Below are positions 12,098 to 25,966 of a stretch of 64,000 nucleotides of DNA, in pieces (position 1 is the first letter of the stretch; every line of letters begins with the position of its first letter). Position numbers and translations under genes: made by a program. The stretch comes from Acanthacorydalis orientalis (lineage: Eukaryota > Arthropoda > Insecta > Megaloptera > Corydalidae). The notes beneath the pieces were generated by a model. It searched no databases. It saw nothing but the letters and a program-made list of their open reading frames with translations, and was not told the origin of the DNA. The stretch covers positions 26,953,108-27,017,107 of the forward strand of contig CM068314.1 in assembly GCA_034766995.1 (NCBI GenBank), in the 5' to 3' direction.

Positions 12098-12300
12098 GAT
12101 GCAGACATTTGAAATTGAATATATTCTTGAAATACAGATAAAAATGTTTTTACGTAAGTAAATATTTGAGGAGTATGACTTAAATAAATTACTTTTTTCT
12201 GTGAATAAATTGTGATTAGAAGATTATGAAGAAACTACTGATTGAATATTCACAGTTCTGTTACTATTACTAATGAAAAGGATAGATGAATATTTAAACA

Positions 12301-12854
12301 TTAAGCTGATAGAAAAATAATTGCGATTAATAACTTTGAAATTCATAAACATTTTTTAATTTAAGTAGTTTAAAATGGTCCAGAATTATTAGATGACTAA
12401 CGCTTAATTTTTGTGCAAGCTTTCGAATTGTTATGCGTGTTTCTGAATCATCTAACGCATTCAGTTGGTCGTTATGAACTAAAGAAGGACGCCCGCGACC
12501 TTTATCTGCAAGACTCTCGTCCTCAGCACGAAATTTTTGGAACCACCATTGCACCGTACGTTCCTTAATAGTATCTACACTGAATGTATCGTTTAGTTTA
12601 CGAGCAGATTCTGCTACTTTACCACCCGTTTTGAACTCATACAAAAGAATTGCTCTTATTTTTTTCTTTCCATCTTTAATTCAATAACTCAATTTGAAGC
12701 AAAACTAATAATAAAACCACAGTCGAAGTTACCAAAATTCAGAGAGAAAAATGTACTTTAAAATTATATTAACATGAATACTGTAAAATGATATATTCAT
12801 TGAAAAAGGTCAGAATTTAGAAACGAGAAACCGCAGTTATTTCCTACCAATGTA
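12301..12854 (-). mobile_element. Internally deleted mariner (MITE-like), second family
   Basis: The left end reads TTAAGCTGATAGAAAAATAA then TTGCGATT; the right end read on the minus strand is TTACATTGGTAGGAAATAAC then TGCGGTTTC, so the two are imperfect terminal inverted repeats. Between them, on the minus strand, lies only the transposase DNA-binding part: a TVQWWFQKFRAEDESL helix-turn-helix motif, the GRGRPS hinge and KLSVSHLIILDHFKLL. The frame then runs straight into the left end; the entire DDE catalytic domain is missing. A one-base frameshift lies next to the presumed ATG at 12671-12673. The terminal sequence (GGTAGAAAAAT) differs from the copy at 7473 (GGTGCAAAAAT), so it is a different mariner family. 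Confidence 0.8.
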
Positions 12855-13063
12855 ATATTTGTTATGTTTTCTTAATATAGAATTTATACAAAAATAAAAA
12901 ATCAGACTTCTACTACTAACAGTGATTGAGTTTATATTTCGAGATCGTTGAGCTCACTAAAATAAAAAAATCTGAACACAATGTTTTTAGAACATAAGAA
13001 TAAAGTTAATTTCAAATTTCAATATCTAGTGTTTTATATGTGATGAAATATTCCTTCTGGCTA

Positions 13064-13069
<6 letters not shown>

Positions 13070-13126
<57 letters not shown>

Positions 13127-13155
13127 GTATATATATGTATATATATGTATATATA
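13070..13155. repeat. TA then TATATATG array
   Basis: About 46 bp of TA followed by four 10-bp units ending in TGTA. Confidence 0.95.
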
Positions 13156-13756
13156 AAAAAAAATTGTTGAAGCCAGTCCTGTATATTGTTGTGCTTTTTT
13201 ACAAGAAGTGATTCCTGAGACAAAACGAGATAACATCAAGCCAAATTTTACGACAGTTTGCCTTTTTTCAAGAATTTATATTCATGAATTTTCTTTCCTT
13301 CTTTACTTTAAAACAAGCATCACAGTAATTTTCTATTTAGTCAATTATCTTGTACATATATGATGAACTTCTTCTAAAATATTAATATTTATGAATATGA
13401 AAGTAAAAACAATAGCGTTTTCGTTCACAGACACGTATATATAATAATAATATGTAAAATTTAAATAATTTTGTATATATTATACCAACATATTATTATT
13501 ATTATCAATTATTACATTATTAAATTTACATATTATAATAAATAAGAATATATTTCAACTATAAATTTGAATAGGAAATTAAATATTCTTTTGAACCATG
13601 TTAGAAATTTACTGAAAATTAATTACAATTTTAAAATAAATTCAAATCAAATCTTTACATAGAATTAAATATCACTTTTTAGTCATATTTAAATTAATTA
13701 ATTTATGGAATGACAATAGTCAGTAATTAAATATTGTTGTGTATAGAAAATTTATA

Positions 13757-13775
13757 TTATATATATATATGTATG

Positions 13776-13815
<40 letters not shown>
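13757..13815. repeat. TA compound microsatellite
   Basis: TA with internal TGTATG and TACA interruptions. Confidence 0.9.
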
Positions 13816-13818
<3 letters not shown>

Positions 13819-14000
13819 GTGTGTGTATGCAAACAATATTTAAATTTATGTACATAAATCCAAATATTGCATTTATTTTGCATGAAGTAAAAAATTGTAT
13901 GAATTATAGATTCAAATGTACATTTTAATTAACTTAATTGTAACATATAGCACAATTATATATACATATTAGTTTCCTCTCCGTATCTATCTATAAAATA

Positions 14001-14003
<3 letters not shown>

Positions 14004-14045
<42 letters not shown>
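14004..14045. repeat. TA microsatellite
   Basis: 42 bp. Confidence 0.95.
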
Positions 14046-14051
<6 letters not shown>

Positions 14052-14668
14052 GTTTTCGTACAAATTTAAAAAATGTGCATTTAAAAAATCTATAGTGCTT
14101 GTTAAAATTTGCCATCAATAGCAAAAGACATATTCAAGAAGCTTTTTAATAAAGTAGGTCGGGTATTAAACAATTTTCACATCCTCTTTTGAAGAGTGTT
14201 GATTCGTCTTTTCAAGCTGAACCTTTTCACGTTTAAAGTTTAAGGTCATGCTTGTGTTAATGGCTGAAGTACATTATAAAGTGTAGTCAATCCTCTTAAA
14301 ATTTTGTTAAAGATTTTCTATTGATATTTTTAATAAAAGAAAGTGATATATTCATGAATAATATTGCAAAAGTTTTGTTTAAACGGTTACCTTATCTTTT
14401 TATAATCAATTTTTATTTCTGAGAGAAACAAATAAATTAATATTTTGTTACTATAATGCGTAATGACATTTGTAATACTTTATTTCTTTTTGTAATGAAA
14501 TTATTTAGAAATTATCCTACAATTTCTTCAAATAAACGAAGAACATAGTATCCATTTATTTATTGAAATTGTAATAAGAAATAATTTACTAGTTGTTCTA
14601 AGTCTAATCCTCTCTTACAAATCTATTACTAATTTTTTCAACAACTGAAACATTTTTCTTGTTCTATT

Positions 14669-14720
14669 AGGTTGGTAGAAAAATAATTACGATTTATGAC
14701 CTTCAAATTCATATATACTT
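14669..14720 (+). mobile_element. Lone mariner end, same family as the 12301 element
   Basis: TTAGGTTGGTAGAAAAATAA, then TTACGATTTATGACCTTCAAATTCAT, matches the left 50 bases of the element at 12301 closely, including the sub-terminal CTTTGAAATTCATA region. What follows is plain AT-rich sequence with no transposase and no opposing end. It is a truncated remnant, probably with the rest deleted. Confidence 0.75.
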
Positions 14721-15164
14721 TTCTATCCTATTTTCTATTATTTTTTTATATTTTTTCCGATTTTACGTGTTCATTTCTTCCGTGTTAACGCATCTATACA
14801 TATTTTATACAGAAAACGTATGGCATGTTTATATTCAACATTTTAAATTTATTATGTTTGTTTCATATTTCAGAAAAAAAATCTGTAATTTATTCTATTA
14901 TGCATAAAAAAGAAGATTGTGTCAGAGAAAAAAGTTTTTTCACAGATTTGTGTCTTTCCGGATCTAAAAAAGCAACTTAAAATATTATTTTGTTTACACT
15001 TAATCAATTTCATAAATAAAAGAAAACATCGTCGAGAGTTATATACATTCTTATTATTTATTTTGACATTTATCGAGTATTATATTGTATGTATAAAAAT
15101 ATACATAGTCTTGAAATTTGTACATAGATATCGTAATTTATTGTTGCCAAGGTACTTAGTAATT

Positions 15165-15183
15165 TATATATATATATATATAA

Positions 15184-15240
<57 letters not shown>

Positions 15241-15292
15241 CATATATATATATATATATAAATACATATATATGTGTATATATATATATATA
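15165..15292. repeat. TA array with AAATACA interruptions
   Basis: 128 bp; three evenly shaped AAATACA breaks suggest local duplication. It runs up to the retrotransposon tip at 15293, whose ATG tail is followed by another TA run (15373-15392). Confidence 0.9.
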
Positions 15293-15375
15293 TCGAACAA
15301 AATGGAAAGTCATGGAAGAGGCCTTTATCCAGCAGTGGATTGACAGGGGCTGAAGATGATGATGATGATGATGAT
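15293..15375 (+). mobile_element. 3' tip of a non-LTR retrotransposon with ATG-repeat tail
   Basis: The reading [19 protein letters not shown] followed by TGA resembles the C-terminus of reverse transcriptase ORFs in several insect non-LTR families (the W..LEEA..QQW pattern). The stop is followed directly by about seven GAT/ATG triplets, the simple-repeat 3' tail typical of such elements. Only about 80 bp remain, wedged between two TA arrays, which fits a severely 5'-truncated insertion. Confidence 0.65.
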
Positions 15376-15732
15376 ATATATATATATATATACATTTGTT
15401 AAAATTACAGGTAAGAAATTATTTTTCTAAGAATGACATTTCTAATATAAAAAGATATTTTTCTTATAGAAGTTGATTTAAAATCATGATATATTAGTAA
15501 ACTCCATTAATAATAAAGGGATTTCCAATAGGAACACAATTTTAAAGATGTTATATTTCATAAATGTCAAACTAGTAGCTGTATTTTTTTACATTTGTTA
15601 AGTTTTGACATTGCTATTTTTAGTTATTGTTTCGTATACAACAAAACAACTCATTGAAAGAATAAAAATATATTATGAAAATAGTTGTTTTCTAAAAAAT
15701 ACATTTCGTAAATAACGTGATATTTATTCTCG

Positions 15733-16757
15733 ACATATTCGTCCATCTGAATCAACAATTCTTCGAGTAGTGAGTCAATTTGAAAAGACTGGATCGGTTA
15801 AGGATAAAGAAACACCAGCACGTATTTGTAGAGCTTGTTCTGGAAAAAAAACTGACTTGGCTGGTGAAAGTGTATCGGAAGAACCAGGAATGTCAATTCC
15901 ATGACGTTCAGAGAAATTGGGCCTCTTACAGATAACCTCTAGATACCATATAGACCTTTTACAGATATCTACGGATTACCATATGGCATATTTTACATAA
16001 GAATTTATTGCTGAAGGCTTCCAAGCTTCAATTAACAAAAAAAATGAATCCAGCAGAGCATTTATTGCGTAGGAGATTTGTTAATTGGATACTGGAACAA
16101 CAACACGTTTTTTCTAAAAACGTCATCCTTGCGATGAGCCATTTTGAACTGTCGGACTAAGTTAACAAGAAAAACTGCAGAATTTGAGGCGAAGAAAATG
16201 TATGACGAAGAAAATCGGTGCATTATCGCTGAGAATCGATTGATACAGAAAGAGTGATTGGTGCGTATTTTGCTCCGGTAGAGTCATTATTTGGTCGTTA
16301 CTTTTGTCAGCATCAGGCTGGTAAAACGATTATTGTCAATGGAGAAAGATTCCGAAACATGACTACCAATTTTTTATAGGGAAAATTAAATCAAACTGAT
16401 CTTGAGAACATGTGGTTCCAGCACGATCATCCAACAGGCCACACAGCTGGTGAAACAATTAATTTATTAAAGGCGAAATTTCTTAGTCGCATTATTTACA
16501 GAGATGGAGATATTAATTGTCAACCGAAATCCTGCGATTTAACATCGTGAAATTCTTTCTTTGGGGTCGCGTTAAAAGAGAACTGTACTACTAATAATCC
16601 TCAAGCAATCTTTGAACTAAAAGATAAAATCCGAAGTGTAATTGATTAGATAGAGCCTCAGTTATGTAGCGATGTTATTGAAAATTTTAACAAAAGAATT
16701 GTTATTGGTAAGAAAGAACACAGCTGTCAATTACAGGATATTATTTTTAATTTATAA
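15733..16757 (+). pseudogene. Decayed Tc1/mariner-superfamily transposase (insect DUF4817-type)
   Basis: Read in patched frames it shows, in order: ESTILRVVSQFEKTGSVKDK (helix-turn-helix), MSIP, ILHKNLLLKASKLQLTKK, LLRRRFVNWILEQQ, FSKNVILAMSHF (where SDEAHF is expected, so the first Asp is lost), VNKKNCRI, TIIVNGERFRNM, ENMWFQHDHPTGHTAGETIN (second Asp kept), KSCDLTS-stop-NSFFG (third Asp lost and a stop) and IEPQLCSDVIENFNKR. The protein ends at a TAA (16755-16757). The N-terminus and any terminal repeats are not recognisable. These motifs match a transposase family common in insect genomes, often annotated DUF4817 or Tc3-like; the family name is from memory of its motifs. Many stops and frameshifts make it dead. 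Confidence 0.8.
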
Positions 16758-16855
16758 ATGGCATACTTCCAACAAATATTTTCAATAAAGAAACTTTCGC
16801 GCAATTTATGTGTTTTATTTCAAATAAAAAAATGCATCCGTATTGGAAAACCTGT

Positions 16856-16857
<2 letters not shown>

Positions 16858-16895
<38 letters not shown>
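16858..16895. repeat. TA microsatellite
   Basis: 38 bp, 100 bp past the transposase relic. Confidence 0.95.
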
Positions 16896-16899
<4 letters not shown>

Positions 16900-17430
16900 T
16901 ATTAAGACATAAAACTTTATCCATATTTTAAGTTTACGATATGAAATCATACACGTTAAAATAGCTGTCATTTGTTAGAAAGTTACTTATATATATGAAT
17001 TATATAATGTCTTGAAATAAAAACAAATTAAGTAAGGTTTTATATCCTCAAGTCCTATATACAATTATAATCGTATTTTTATTTTACTTGTCATAATAAT
17101 CATTTTTATTACACTAAAAAATATTTATTTATAATTGTCTAAATTATAAAATTAAAACTATATACAAATAGACAACACAGTACTACGAAATGAAAAATTT
17201 AGCTGAAGTTAATGAAATCGTTCTGCAATTACAATTTTATTCCAATTAGATGATAAATTTAATATAATCAGTGATTTGAAATATTAATATTTTATAGATA
17301 TATTAATACAATAGTATTCACAAATTTTATAGATAATTCTAATTTATCATATGGCATTTTGAATACGTTTCTAGAAAAAGATGTTTAATTAAAATTACAT
17401 AAATAAAATATAGAGATGGAAAATTTGGGG

Positions 17431-17468
<38 letters not shown>

Positions 17469-18578
17469 AGATAATTATATTTTATATGTAATTCATAAAC
17501 TATTGTTTACTGAAGGTGATTGCATATTATGTAACAAAACATTAGTTGTTTTATAATAACATTGCACGTCTCTAATATATACATTACTTGTTATCACAGC
17601 AATTAATACAAATACGATAGATTAATTTAATGTAGATACATAAAACAATGAATTCTATCGTTTTAAATACAATCTACCCACATTGACAGCATAAATTGGA
17701 CAATCGATATTTGAATAGATGGCATTCTGTTAAAATTCAAAAGCAACGTTTATGGTACAGAAACAATGAAGTCATTTACGGATAATGAGATTAATTTAAA
17801 TTCAAAATAAATCTGGAATTTCTACTATGTATTTGAAAAAAAATTGGTAAATTGTCAATGTATTTATGTTGTGATAGGGTGTTAAATGTTTCCAATAATT
17901 GATACACACAAGTGAATACATTATGGTTATTTAAAATAGAAAAATGTTCAGTATACGAATATATTATATATGTAATTTAATAAAATTTATTTGTTTAATT
18001 TATGTTTTAATAAACAAATTAAAAATTGAAAATATTTATTTTGCTATTCACATAACAAAATAAAATATAAGGTTTACAGACAAATATTTAGTTTAAATTT
18101 GCATTTTTATTTATTACAACTAACTCGATATTTACGACACACTGGAAATGTTCCAGAACATATATATTGGTCACTAAAATGTATCCATTAAAAGCATATG
18201 TTGCTTAAGGTTGTTCATCATCACCAGCTTTTTGCATATTACAATCTGAATTTTAACAAAAACGTTTACCAACTGAAACATATTTTATTAACATGTTTAG
18301 TTCTTTATGAGGTTTAGTAATGTAAGAATTTTTTATAAATAATTTTTTAAATAAATTTATTGTTATTTTCCTTTCGAGTATGTCAAACAGTTTAGTTAAT
18401 TTTATTACTGAGATACTAAATAAACACGGAAATTCGAGATATGTATTATAATTTTTGACTGTATTGAAATAAAATTTGGTATGACATCTTTATTTATATG
18501 TTAAGAAATGTTCAAAAATTTCAAATTACACAACCTATGAAATAAAAAAGGAATTAATTTAATATTAAGCAACTTCAA

Positions 18579-18621
18579 TATATATATATATATACATACA
18601 TACATACATATATATATATAC

Positions 18622-18654
<33 letters not shown>

Positions 18655-18656
18655 CA
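18579..18656. repeat. TA and CATA mixed array
   Basis: Two TACATACA blocks alternate with TA runs. Confidence 0.9.
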
Positions 18657-19460
18657 TGAATGTAACATTATGAATATATGTGGTATAAGTGCGTACTCAT
18701 AACGTATATATCATAAAGTTTTAATGCCACTTTTAATAGTCATAAAAATGTAACTGGTATCCTTATTCTTATCTCTATACATATGAATCATTGAAATTAT
18801 TCGAGGAAGCCAGAAAGATAAAACCTGAATGTTCTATTGAATAAATGTAACCAAGGATTTTTTCCAATTTTCACAATTTTCTAAATTATTACAAAAGAAT
18901 AAAAAAGTTTTTTTTAAATTTTAATTATATATTTTTAGGATTAGTAATGTTAAGAGTTCATGTTTCTAAAGACATTTAATTTATATTACATAAAATAAAT
19001 ACATTTTCCTGTTTAATAATTAATTAACTGAAATAAATTTAGCAAGACTAATATTTTTTTTAAAAAAATTTACTTTATGAAATTAACTAAAAAAATTATT
19101 AATATTTTGACAACATATAGTATGTGTCAGATTTATTTCATTTTATTTATAGAAACTGTACACTGCAATAGGGAAAGAAAATAATATTTCATAAAGTGGA
19201 TTTTGTTAAATGTAAATTTCATATCTGAGAAAACTACTCTACATAATTCATATAATTTGAAATAAAAAAATAAATTGAAAATTCTTTTTTTATAATAAGA
19301 AAATATTGTCAAAAAAATTTAATAGAAAAAAAATAAATATGAGCTAGGCGTGTGCGTGAAATTCAGGAATAAGCGAAAAACGAGAAAAAAGGGATATTTC
19401 ACAAATTGAGGATAAACGAAATAGCTTACATAGAAGACATATATAGTTTACTAACATATA

Positions 19461-19494
<34 letters not shown>

Positions 19495-19497
19495 GAG

Positions 19498-19533
<36 letters not shown>

Positions 19534-19534
19534 A
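19461..19534. repeat. TA array split by CGAG
   Basis: Two TA runs of about 32 and 34 bp separated by ACGAGT and one TATTATA slip. Confidence 0.9.
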
Positions 19535-19855
19535 AACATATATGTGTGCGAGTTTGTGTATGTACTATTTTCGTATAGAAGTGTAAAAATGGATAATTCA
19601 AGAAAATTGATTACAAAATTAAAAAATGAAACATGTGAGAAAATACAAGTAAATAGAAAACAATAAATTTACAATTTGAATTATATTAAATTTATGTATT
19701 TTATTACATTTTTTCCCGACATATTTGCTTAGAAATAATTACTTTATTATTTAATTACAAAGTAATATTTTCATTAAATAATTGTATTTGAATTGTTAAA
19801 TTTCAATATTTATTTTTAATGGTTTTAGAAGATTCTCACTATCTTCCTAGATAAT

Positions 19856-19915
19856 CTAATGGAATATAACTAATGGAACTATCAACTAATGGAACTTTCA
19901 ACTAATGGAATATAA
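19856..19915 (+). repeat. Short tandem repeat, four CTAATGGAA-type units
   Basis: Four copies of CTAATGGAA followed by TATAA, CTATCAA, CTTTCAA and TATAA are spaced 14-16 bp apart, a minor minisatellite. Confidence 0.8.
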
Positions 19916-22046
19916 TACAATATTTTTATAATAAAATAATAAATATCACAAGTATTAAAAATATTTGAAAATTAATATTGATATTTTGAAGTATGCTACA
20001 TATATGTATATATATATATTAATACCTATGATCAAATATAAAATCTAAATATTTTGATTATTAAACACAAATTTCATTTTAAACAAAAAAATGAATTAAA
20101 TGCAAAAGTTTCGAAAACTTTTAACGCATGAAAACTGAAAAGATCCTTTATCAGTTTTAAAAAATACTTTTTTATATCTTATAACTCGACTCATTACAAA
20201 GTTGTCGATTAGATTTTATTATGTATACAATGTCATAAAAATGTTATTATGATATTATATTTCCTTTCAAAAGTTAAAATTTTCATTAGAAAACTTACTG
20301 AAGTGAGTATACGAGTAAGTTTGAGCTTCACACAACTATACTAATTAAAAAGTTTTATAAAATAATTACAGAGATAATGTTATCAAGATATAATTTATTG
20401 AAAATGAAGATAATATACTGTAAGAAAATTACACAATAATGGAGGATAGTTTTTCTTTAAGATACATATTGCATTATTATTATTAATTACTGATAATATA
20501 TTAAGTTTCTATCCTCATTAAAATGCAAAATACTTAGTTTTATTTCTGTTTTTATAGAGTAATCGAAAATTTCCAATTTATTGGATAACAGTTTTTTTTT
20601 TATTTTTATTAGGTCTATAATTACCAGAAAAATCATTGAATAGGCCAATACAATAATCACTAAAAAATTTTTTAAAAAAATGGAAGTAAATACATCATGT
20701 TTGTATTGTTGTAAATACACATTCATATTTTCTAGATATGAGTATGTAGAATTTTACATAAATACTTTTCAATCATGATTGAGTTGAAATGATTCCATAA
20801 GCTGAAATATAATATTATTAAAAAAAATTTTACCCTAATAATTAAATTTTTATTTACTGACAATCTTTATTCAAGTTTTGTTCTAGAGAAAAAAATATAC
20901 TTCTCTCGATATTTGCTATACATAAATAAATCTAATTATAAGATATTTATTTTTAGTTTACTTTTATAGCAGAATTATTTTTATTTGTCTGCTAATTCTT
21001 CATTTTACTAATATTTTTTGAAGATATATTGTATGTTTTTGTATAGATTTCACTCTTTTACCTTTTATATAGCAGAAATATTTTCTTCTTGTTAAATCTA
21101 TTTCCCAGTATTTTTTCACATATAAGAAAAATTAAACATAAAAGGTCATTCAATTTAGGTTCGCACATGAAAATATGAAAAAAACGTAAAATTTAAAAAA
21201 ATCATATTTTTTAATTTTTACGATTTTTTTAATTCTTCCATGTGGAAGCCTAAATTGAATTATTCTATATATTTTAAATATTATAATTCGTTTGAAAGAT
21301 GTACTTTAAATCTATATTAAGAATTTTTTTAAATTTAGACAATATGTTTTTATTACTGAAAATACGTTTCTTCCTATTTACTAACTGATAATTATTGATT
21401 TTCAAGTAACTATTAACAAAATCAATCGTTAATTTTACATGAAGATTATTCTTTATTGAATCGAGTATTGACATTACAAGAGTTTTCTTATTAGAAAATA
21501 AGTTTAGAACTTTACGAAAAGCGATCAGAATTGTAATTAAATTAAATTAACGTAATTTTTTATAAAATATTAAAATTATAATTGTATGTTTCTGTACTTG
21601 TAATCTCTTATCCTAGTGGTAAGGTGGTTATTCTTTATTCTTTCAGGAAAGTTGATTATCTCTTCTCCAATACTTGGTATAAGTTCTAGACTAATATTTA
21701 CCTGAATATGGTACACGTGCTAGAACTAGTAGTGAAGAAAAGTTACTCAACTAACCCAAAAGAACGGAAACTATAAAGGACAATCATATTTACCGTTTTT
21801 CTTCTCTAAAACATTCCACAAATTATAAAAAATAAATTATTACCGTTGAATTAATATGACGAAGTAATTATATTCGAATAAATTTTGCTGGATAATTTTT
21901 TCACATGAGTCAATTTTTAATAAAAATAATCAATAAAAAAATTAATTAAAGTAATTTAATCAACCTGGCCAATGAAAAAAACTTGGTACAATCCAAAATT
22001 TTAAGTTATGAATATATATTTTCTAGATAATTTTTACAGACAAAGA

Positions 22047-22053
22047 AACACAT

Positions 22054-22088
<35 letters not shown>

Positions 22089-22089
22089 T
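22047..22089. repeat. CA to TA compound microsatellite
   Basis: ACACAC-type repeats pass into TA, then TG-rich sequence follows, giving a partial palindrome. Confidence 0.85.
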
Positions 22090-23357
22090 GCGAGTGTGTG
22101 TTTGTGTGTATATGGGACATTCAAAATTACAATATTAATAAAATTTTTCATATAATTAGACATTAAATTTATAATTTAATTAACTCGACAATGAGATCAT
22201 AGATTGTCTGTAATAATAATCTGATAAACATATAAATCACTCACAAAATTAAAATTTATGCTTATTTTATTTTTAATGGAACATAAATAACGATTCAAAT
22301 CTTGCGTTACGTGTTTTTTTAGATTAATGTACAGTTCATAAGAATATTTATGAATGCTTACAAGGTTTATATTATAATTTGATTCTAATTCACCAACAAT
22401 AAATAATTTTATCAAATCAAAAATCCCATTCATTTTTAATAAATTTTATATAGTGTTTGATACCTAAGGAATAAATAACTTATATATATATATACATATA
22501 TTACAAATTTTAAAAAAATATTTTGCAACAATTGTAATGTAAATTAAAATACGTTTTAAAAGAATTCATGTGCTTTATATGAATAATTTGTATTGATTAT
22601 TCATTTGAATCTTAAATTTGAATGAATTTTAAATCTTACAAGACATTCTAATGAGGTTTCTTTTGAGATTTCGTTCATTGTTCCGAGCCGACTTCATTAT
22701 ATTTTAATTCTTTCATTTTACTTCGTTGCTTAAATGTTCGTTTGACGTTATTTACTGACAAAGATAATGTAGTTACGAACTAAATTTTTGTAAATATATT
22801 TTTCTGTCTGATATTATTTTGTAAAGAAATGAACATAAATCTCAATATCTGAATATATTGCGATTACGGTTTCTTTATCTATAAATTCTTGGTTTAATTT
22901 TGCCTACATTACATAAATTTATATATTTTATAACTACTAACTAGAAAATTATCTATTATATATTGCTATGTAAAATATATTTCTAAATCGGTACAATTTT
23001 AAAAAAATGTAAAAAATATATAAAAAAATATTTCAAATATTTTCAAATTTTCAAAATATTTGTTCCTTATTGAGTCACTATAATTATATCATTTTGTAAG
23101 ATGATTGTATTTTTATACATTTTTTATTATCTAATCAAAACTTTTAATTGAAAGTTGTTAACTTACACATTTTAAAAAATTTTTGAATTGAGATATAAAT
23201 ATTTAAGTAGATATACATTGAATAAAAGTTAAATATTTTTTCCAAATTAATGATTCGTTCGAGGGAAATTAAATAAAAAAATCATTAAACAAGTTCATTC
23301 CCTCTCATTTATTGTTTAGTTATTTAGATTCTTATATAAATATTGTGTTATATGAAA

Positions 23358-23360
<3 letters not shown>

Positions 23361-23411
<51 letters not shown>

Positions 23412-23430
23412 ATATATATATATATATATA
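23361..23430. repeat. TA microsatellite with one TTTAA break
   Basis: About 48 bp and 20 bp of TA separated by TTTAA. Confidence 0.95.
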
Positions 23431-23556
23431 ACTTTTGTCTGATATATTATTCATAAACCTTCTAATATGCATATATATGAAATAATTTTGTGAACGTGTA
23501 AATTTTTTTCGTAAATTGAAATACTTAAATTATTAAATTAGTGAAATTTCAATGAA

Positions 23557-23559
<3 letters not shown>

Positions 23560-23607
<48 letters not shown>
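23560..23607. repeat. TA microsatellite
   Basis: 48 bp. Confidence 0.95.
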
Positions 23608-23612
<5 letters not shown>

Positions 23613-24660
23613 GTCTATTCAATATAAAAGTTTGAAAATAATTCCAAGTGCGGGGATAAATTTGTAATTGGTTTTGTCAAAATCAAATCACGAAAGCAAT
23701 CGGATTGTGAACTCAATTTAGGCAATTTAATCTCCACCGAGGGAAACCATTACTGTAAAATTATGCCTGAATATAAATTTTATGTGTGCTTGTTTATGTT
23801 TTCAGTGAGGTTTAATTAGAAAATCTGTTTTGTTAGGTTTATGAGTTTTATGATTAAATAACCGTACGTCAAAATTTTATAATAAAGTTTTTCAGTTTTA
23901 CTATAGTGAAGACGTGTTTTATTGAAGTTATCAGATTTCTGCATTGTTACAATCTCATTATACAAAATGTGAAATTTTTAAAATATTTTTGACATTGATT
24001 ATATATATATATATATATATATATTCAGCAAGAGCTATTGTTATAGGACACATGCCAGTTATTCAGAGCTATTACTACACATGCTGAGCTGGCATGGGTA
24101 GTACCATATTTGAAATTTACACTTCGTTAGCGTCGAAGTATTGTCATGCTTATTACATTCAAAACCGTTTTTCAATAGAGAAAGAAGATGTATTGTTTTT
24201 CAACCAACTTTTTATACAAAACAAAAAATTACAGAGAGAAATTTAAACGTTACTTGATAACATCCAGTATTAAATATCTCATTTTAAATTTATATAAATG
24301 AACACATTTCGTAAATAAAAATATAAACAGTCATATTCTTAAAATATTAAAATGGTTTTGATAAATGTGAATGTTTTTTTATAAAAAAAAACATAAAATA
24401 AAATGTAGAAAAACGATGTCTGATGCACAGAATTCTTTTTATAATGAAATTATTAGAATGAGAAAAATTGAAAGCTTCTACTGAATGTTTAAATTAATGT
24501 AAAAATTATTAAGCTATCTCGAAAAGTAAAAATTCAGTACGAAAAAAACCGAGAAATAATGATGAAATGTGAAATTATCTGATAGTGATTCAAGACTTCA
24601 CAAAAAACAATATTTTTATAAATGTATTCAATCATTTATTGAGTGAACCACATTTGTTCT

Positions 24661-24703
<43 letters not shown>

Positions 24704-25966
24704 ATTTATGTATATAAATTGAATGTAATAGAAAAGATAATCTATTTTCAGAAGGAAAATTTAATTTTTATAATTCAATTATTTATCAGAAGTGTTTCAT
24801 TTTGTGGTTATATTATTATACGAATTATATTAAATAATAAATCTGAATTTATTTAAAATGATAAAAATTTAATTTTTAAAATAACTGATTTATATAAATA
24901 CTACGATATTTAATAATATTTTGCTTCGGATAATTTTCTAAAATTAATTTTTAATTAATGGTATGCCTAGCAAGTACACCATTAAACGAATGTTTTAACA
25001 TTAGTTAAAACTTTTTATGTTTTAATCATATGATTTAGTTTTTTAAATCGTACGGTCATAAATCGGAAAAAATACTGTATAATATATTTTTATATTAGGT
25101 AAAAAAATAATTAGTCACAATATGTTGCATACATTTAAAAAATATTTAAAACTTTCATTTGCTTTTTTTATATTTTGTTATAAAAACAATTTGTCTTCTG
25201 TCACGTTTAGAGTAATATTTTTTATTGAAAAGTTTCTTTTTCTGTTTATTTCTATTAAATCTAGAGAAACGGGTGAAGTTGAATAATGTACACGTTCAGT
25301 TATTGACAAATGTGTTTAAATTCGAGTTGAAACATCCGATACATGTCACCTTTCAGTAAGAAAACCATTAATATTATTTGTCTTGAACTGTAGATACAGA
25401 TATTCTAAACTATGCTAAATAAAAATAATAAAAAATACACAAGGTTTTTAAATAAAGGTAATAAACATGTCAGAAAATCTAAACTTATAAGCGATTAAAC
25501 ATTATTAAACGATTATCAAATGATAACATGGTATCATTAATATTAAAAACGAGGTTAGTGAAATATGTAATGTAAAATTTTATAATTTTTATGTACTTTT
25601 AAACAGTTGCCTTGAATTTAATATATTTTAAATGTAAAGAGTGTGTGCAGAAATATATTCTATTAAAATATTTTTGTAACAAGCATATATTTAAAAATTA
25701 ATTTTTCTATCACCACAAATTATATTAAATTATTTTTTGACCAAAAATGTTAAATAGTTAATTAATTATTAATTTTGATTCTTTGTTAATCGTATTTAGA
25801 GAGCATCAAATTCAAAAATCTACAATACAGCAAATCTTTAACATTTAAATTAAGGAATTTTACAATTTACAAAAAGAGAATATAAAAAAAGCTGAAAGTA
25901 AGCTACTTTGTTGTTATAATCCTACCTACAAACCCATTTACTTGTTAAATACTTTTTTTAATACAA

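Larger units (their letters stand above)
12855..14668. other. Intronic non-coding stretch
   Basis: AT-rich sequence between the two mariner remnants of the same family. It contains a TTA run near 13488-13510, the TA arrays listed and no supported ORF. Confidence 0.6.

Noticed and set aside
14919..15353. 144-codon plus-strand ORF
   Set aside because: It is mostly a translated TA array; only its last 20 codons are meaningful, as a retrotransposon tip.
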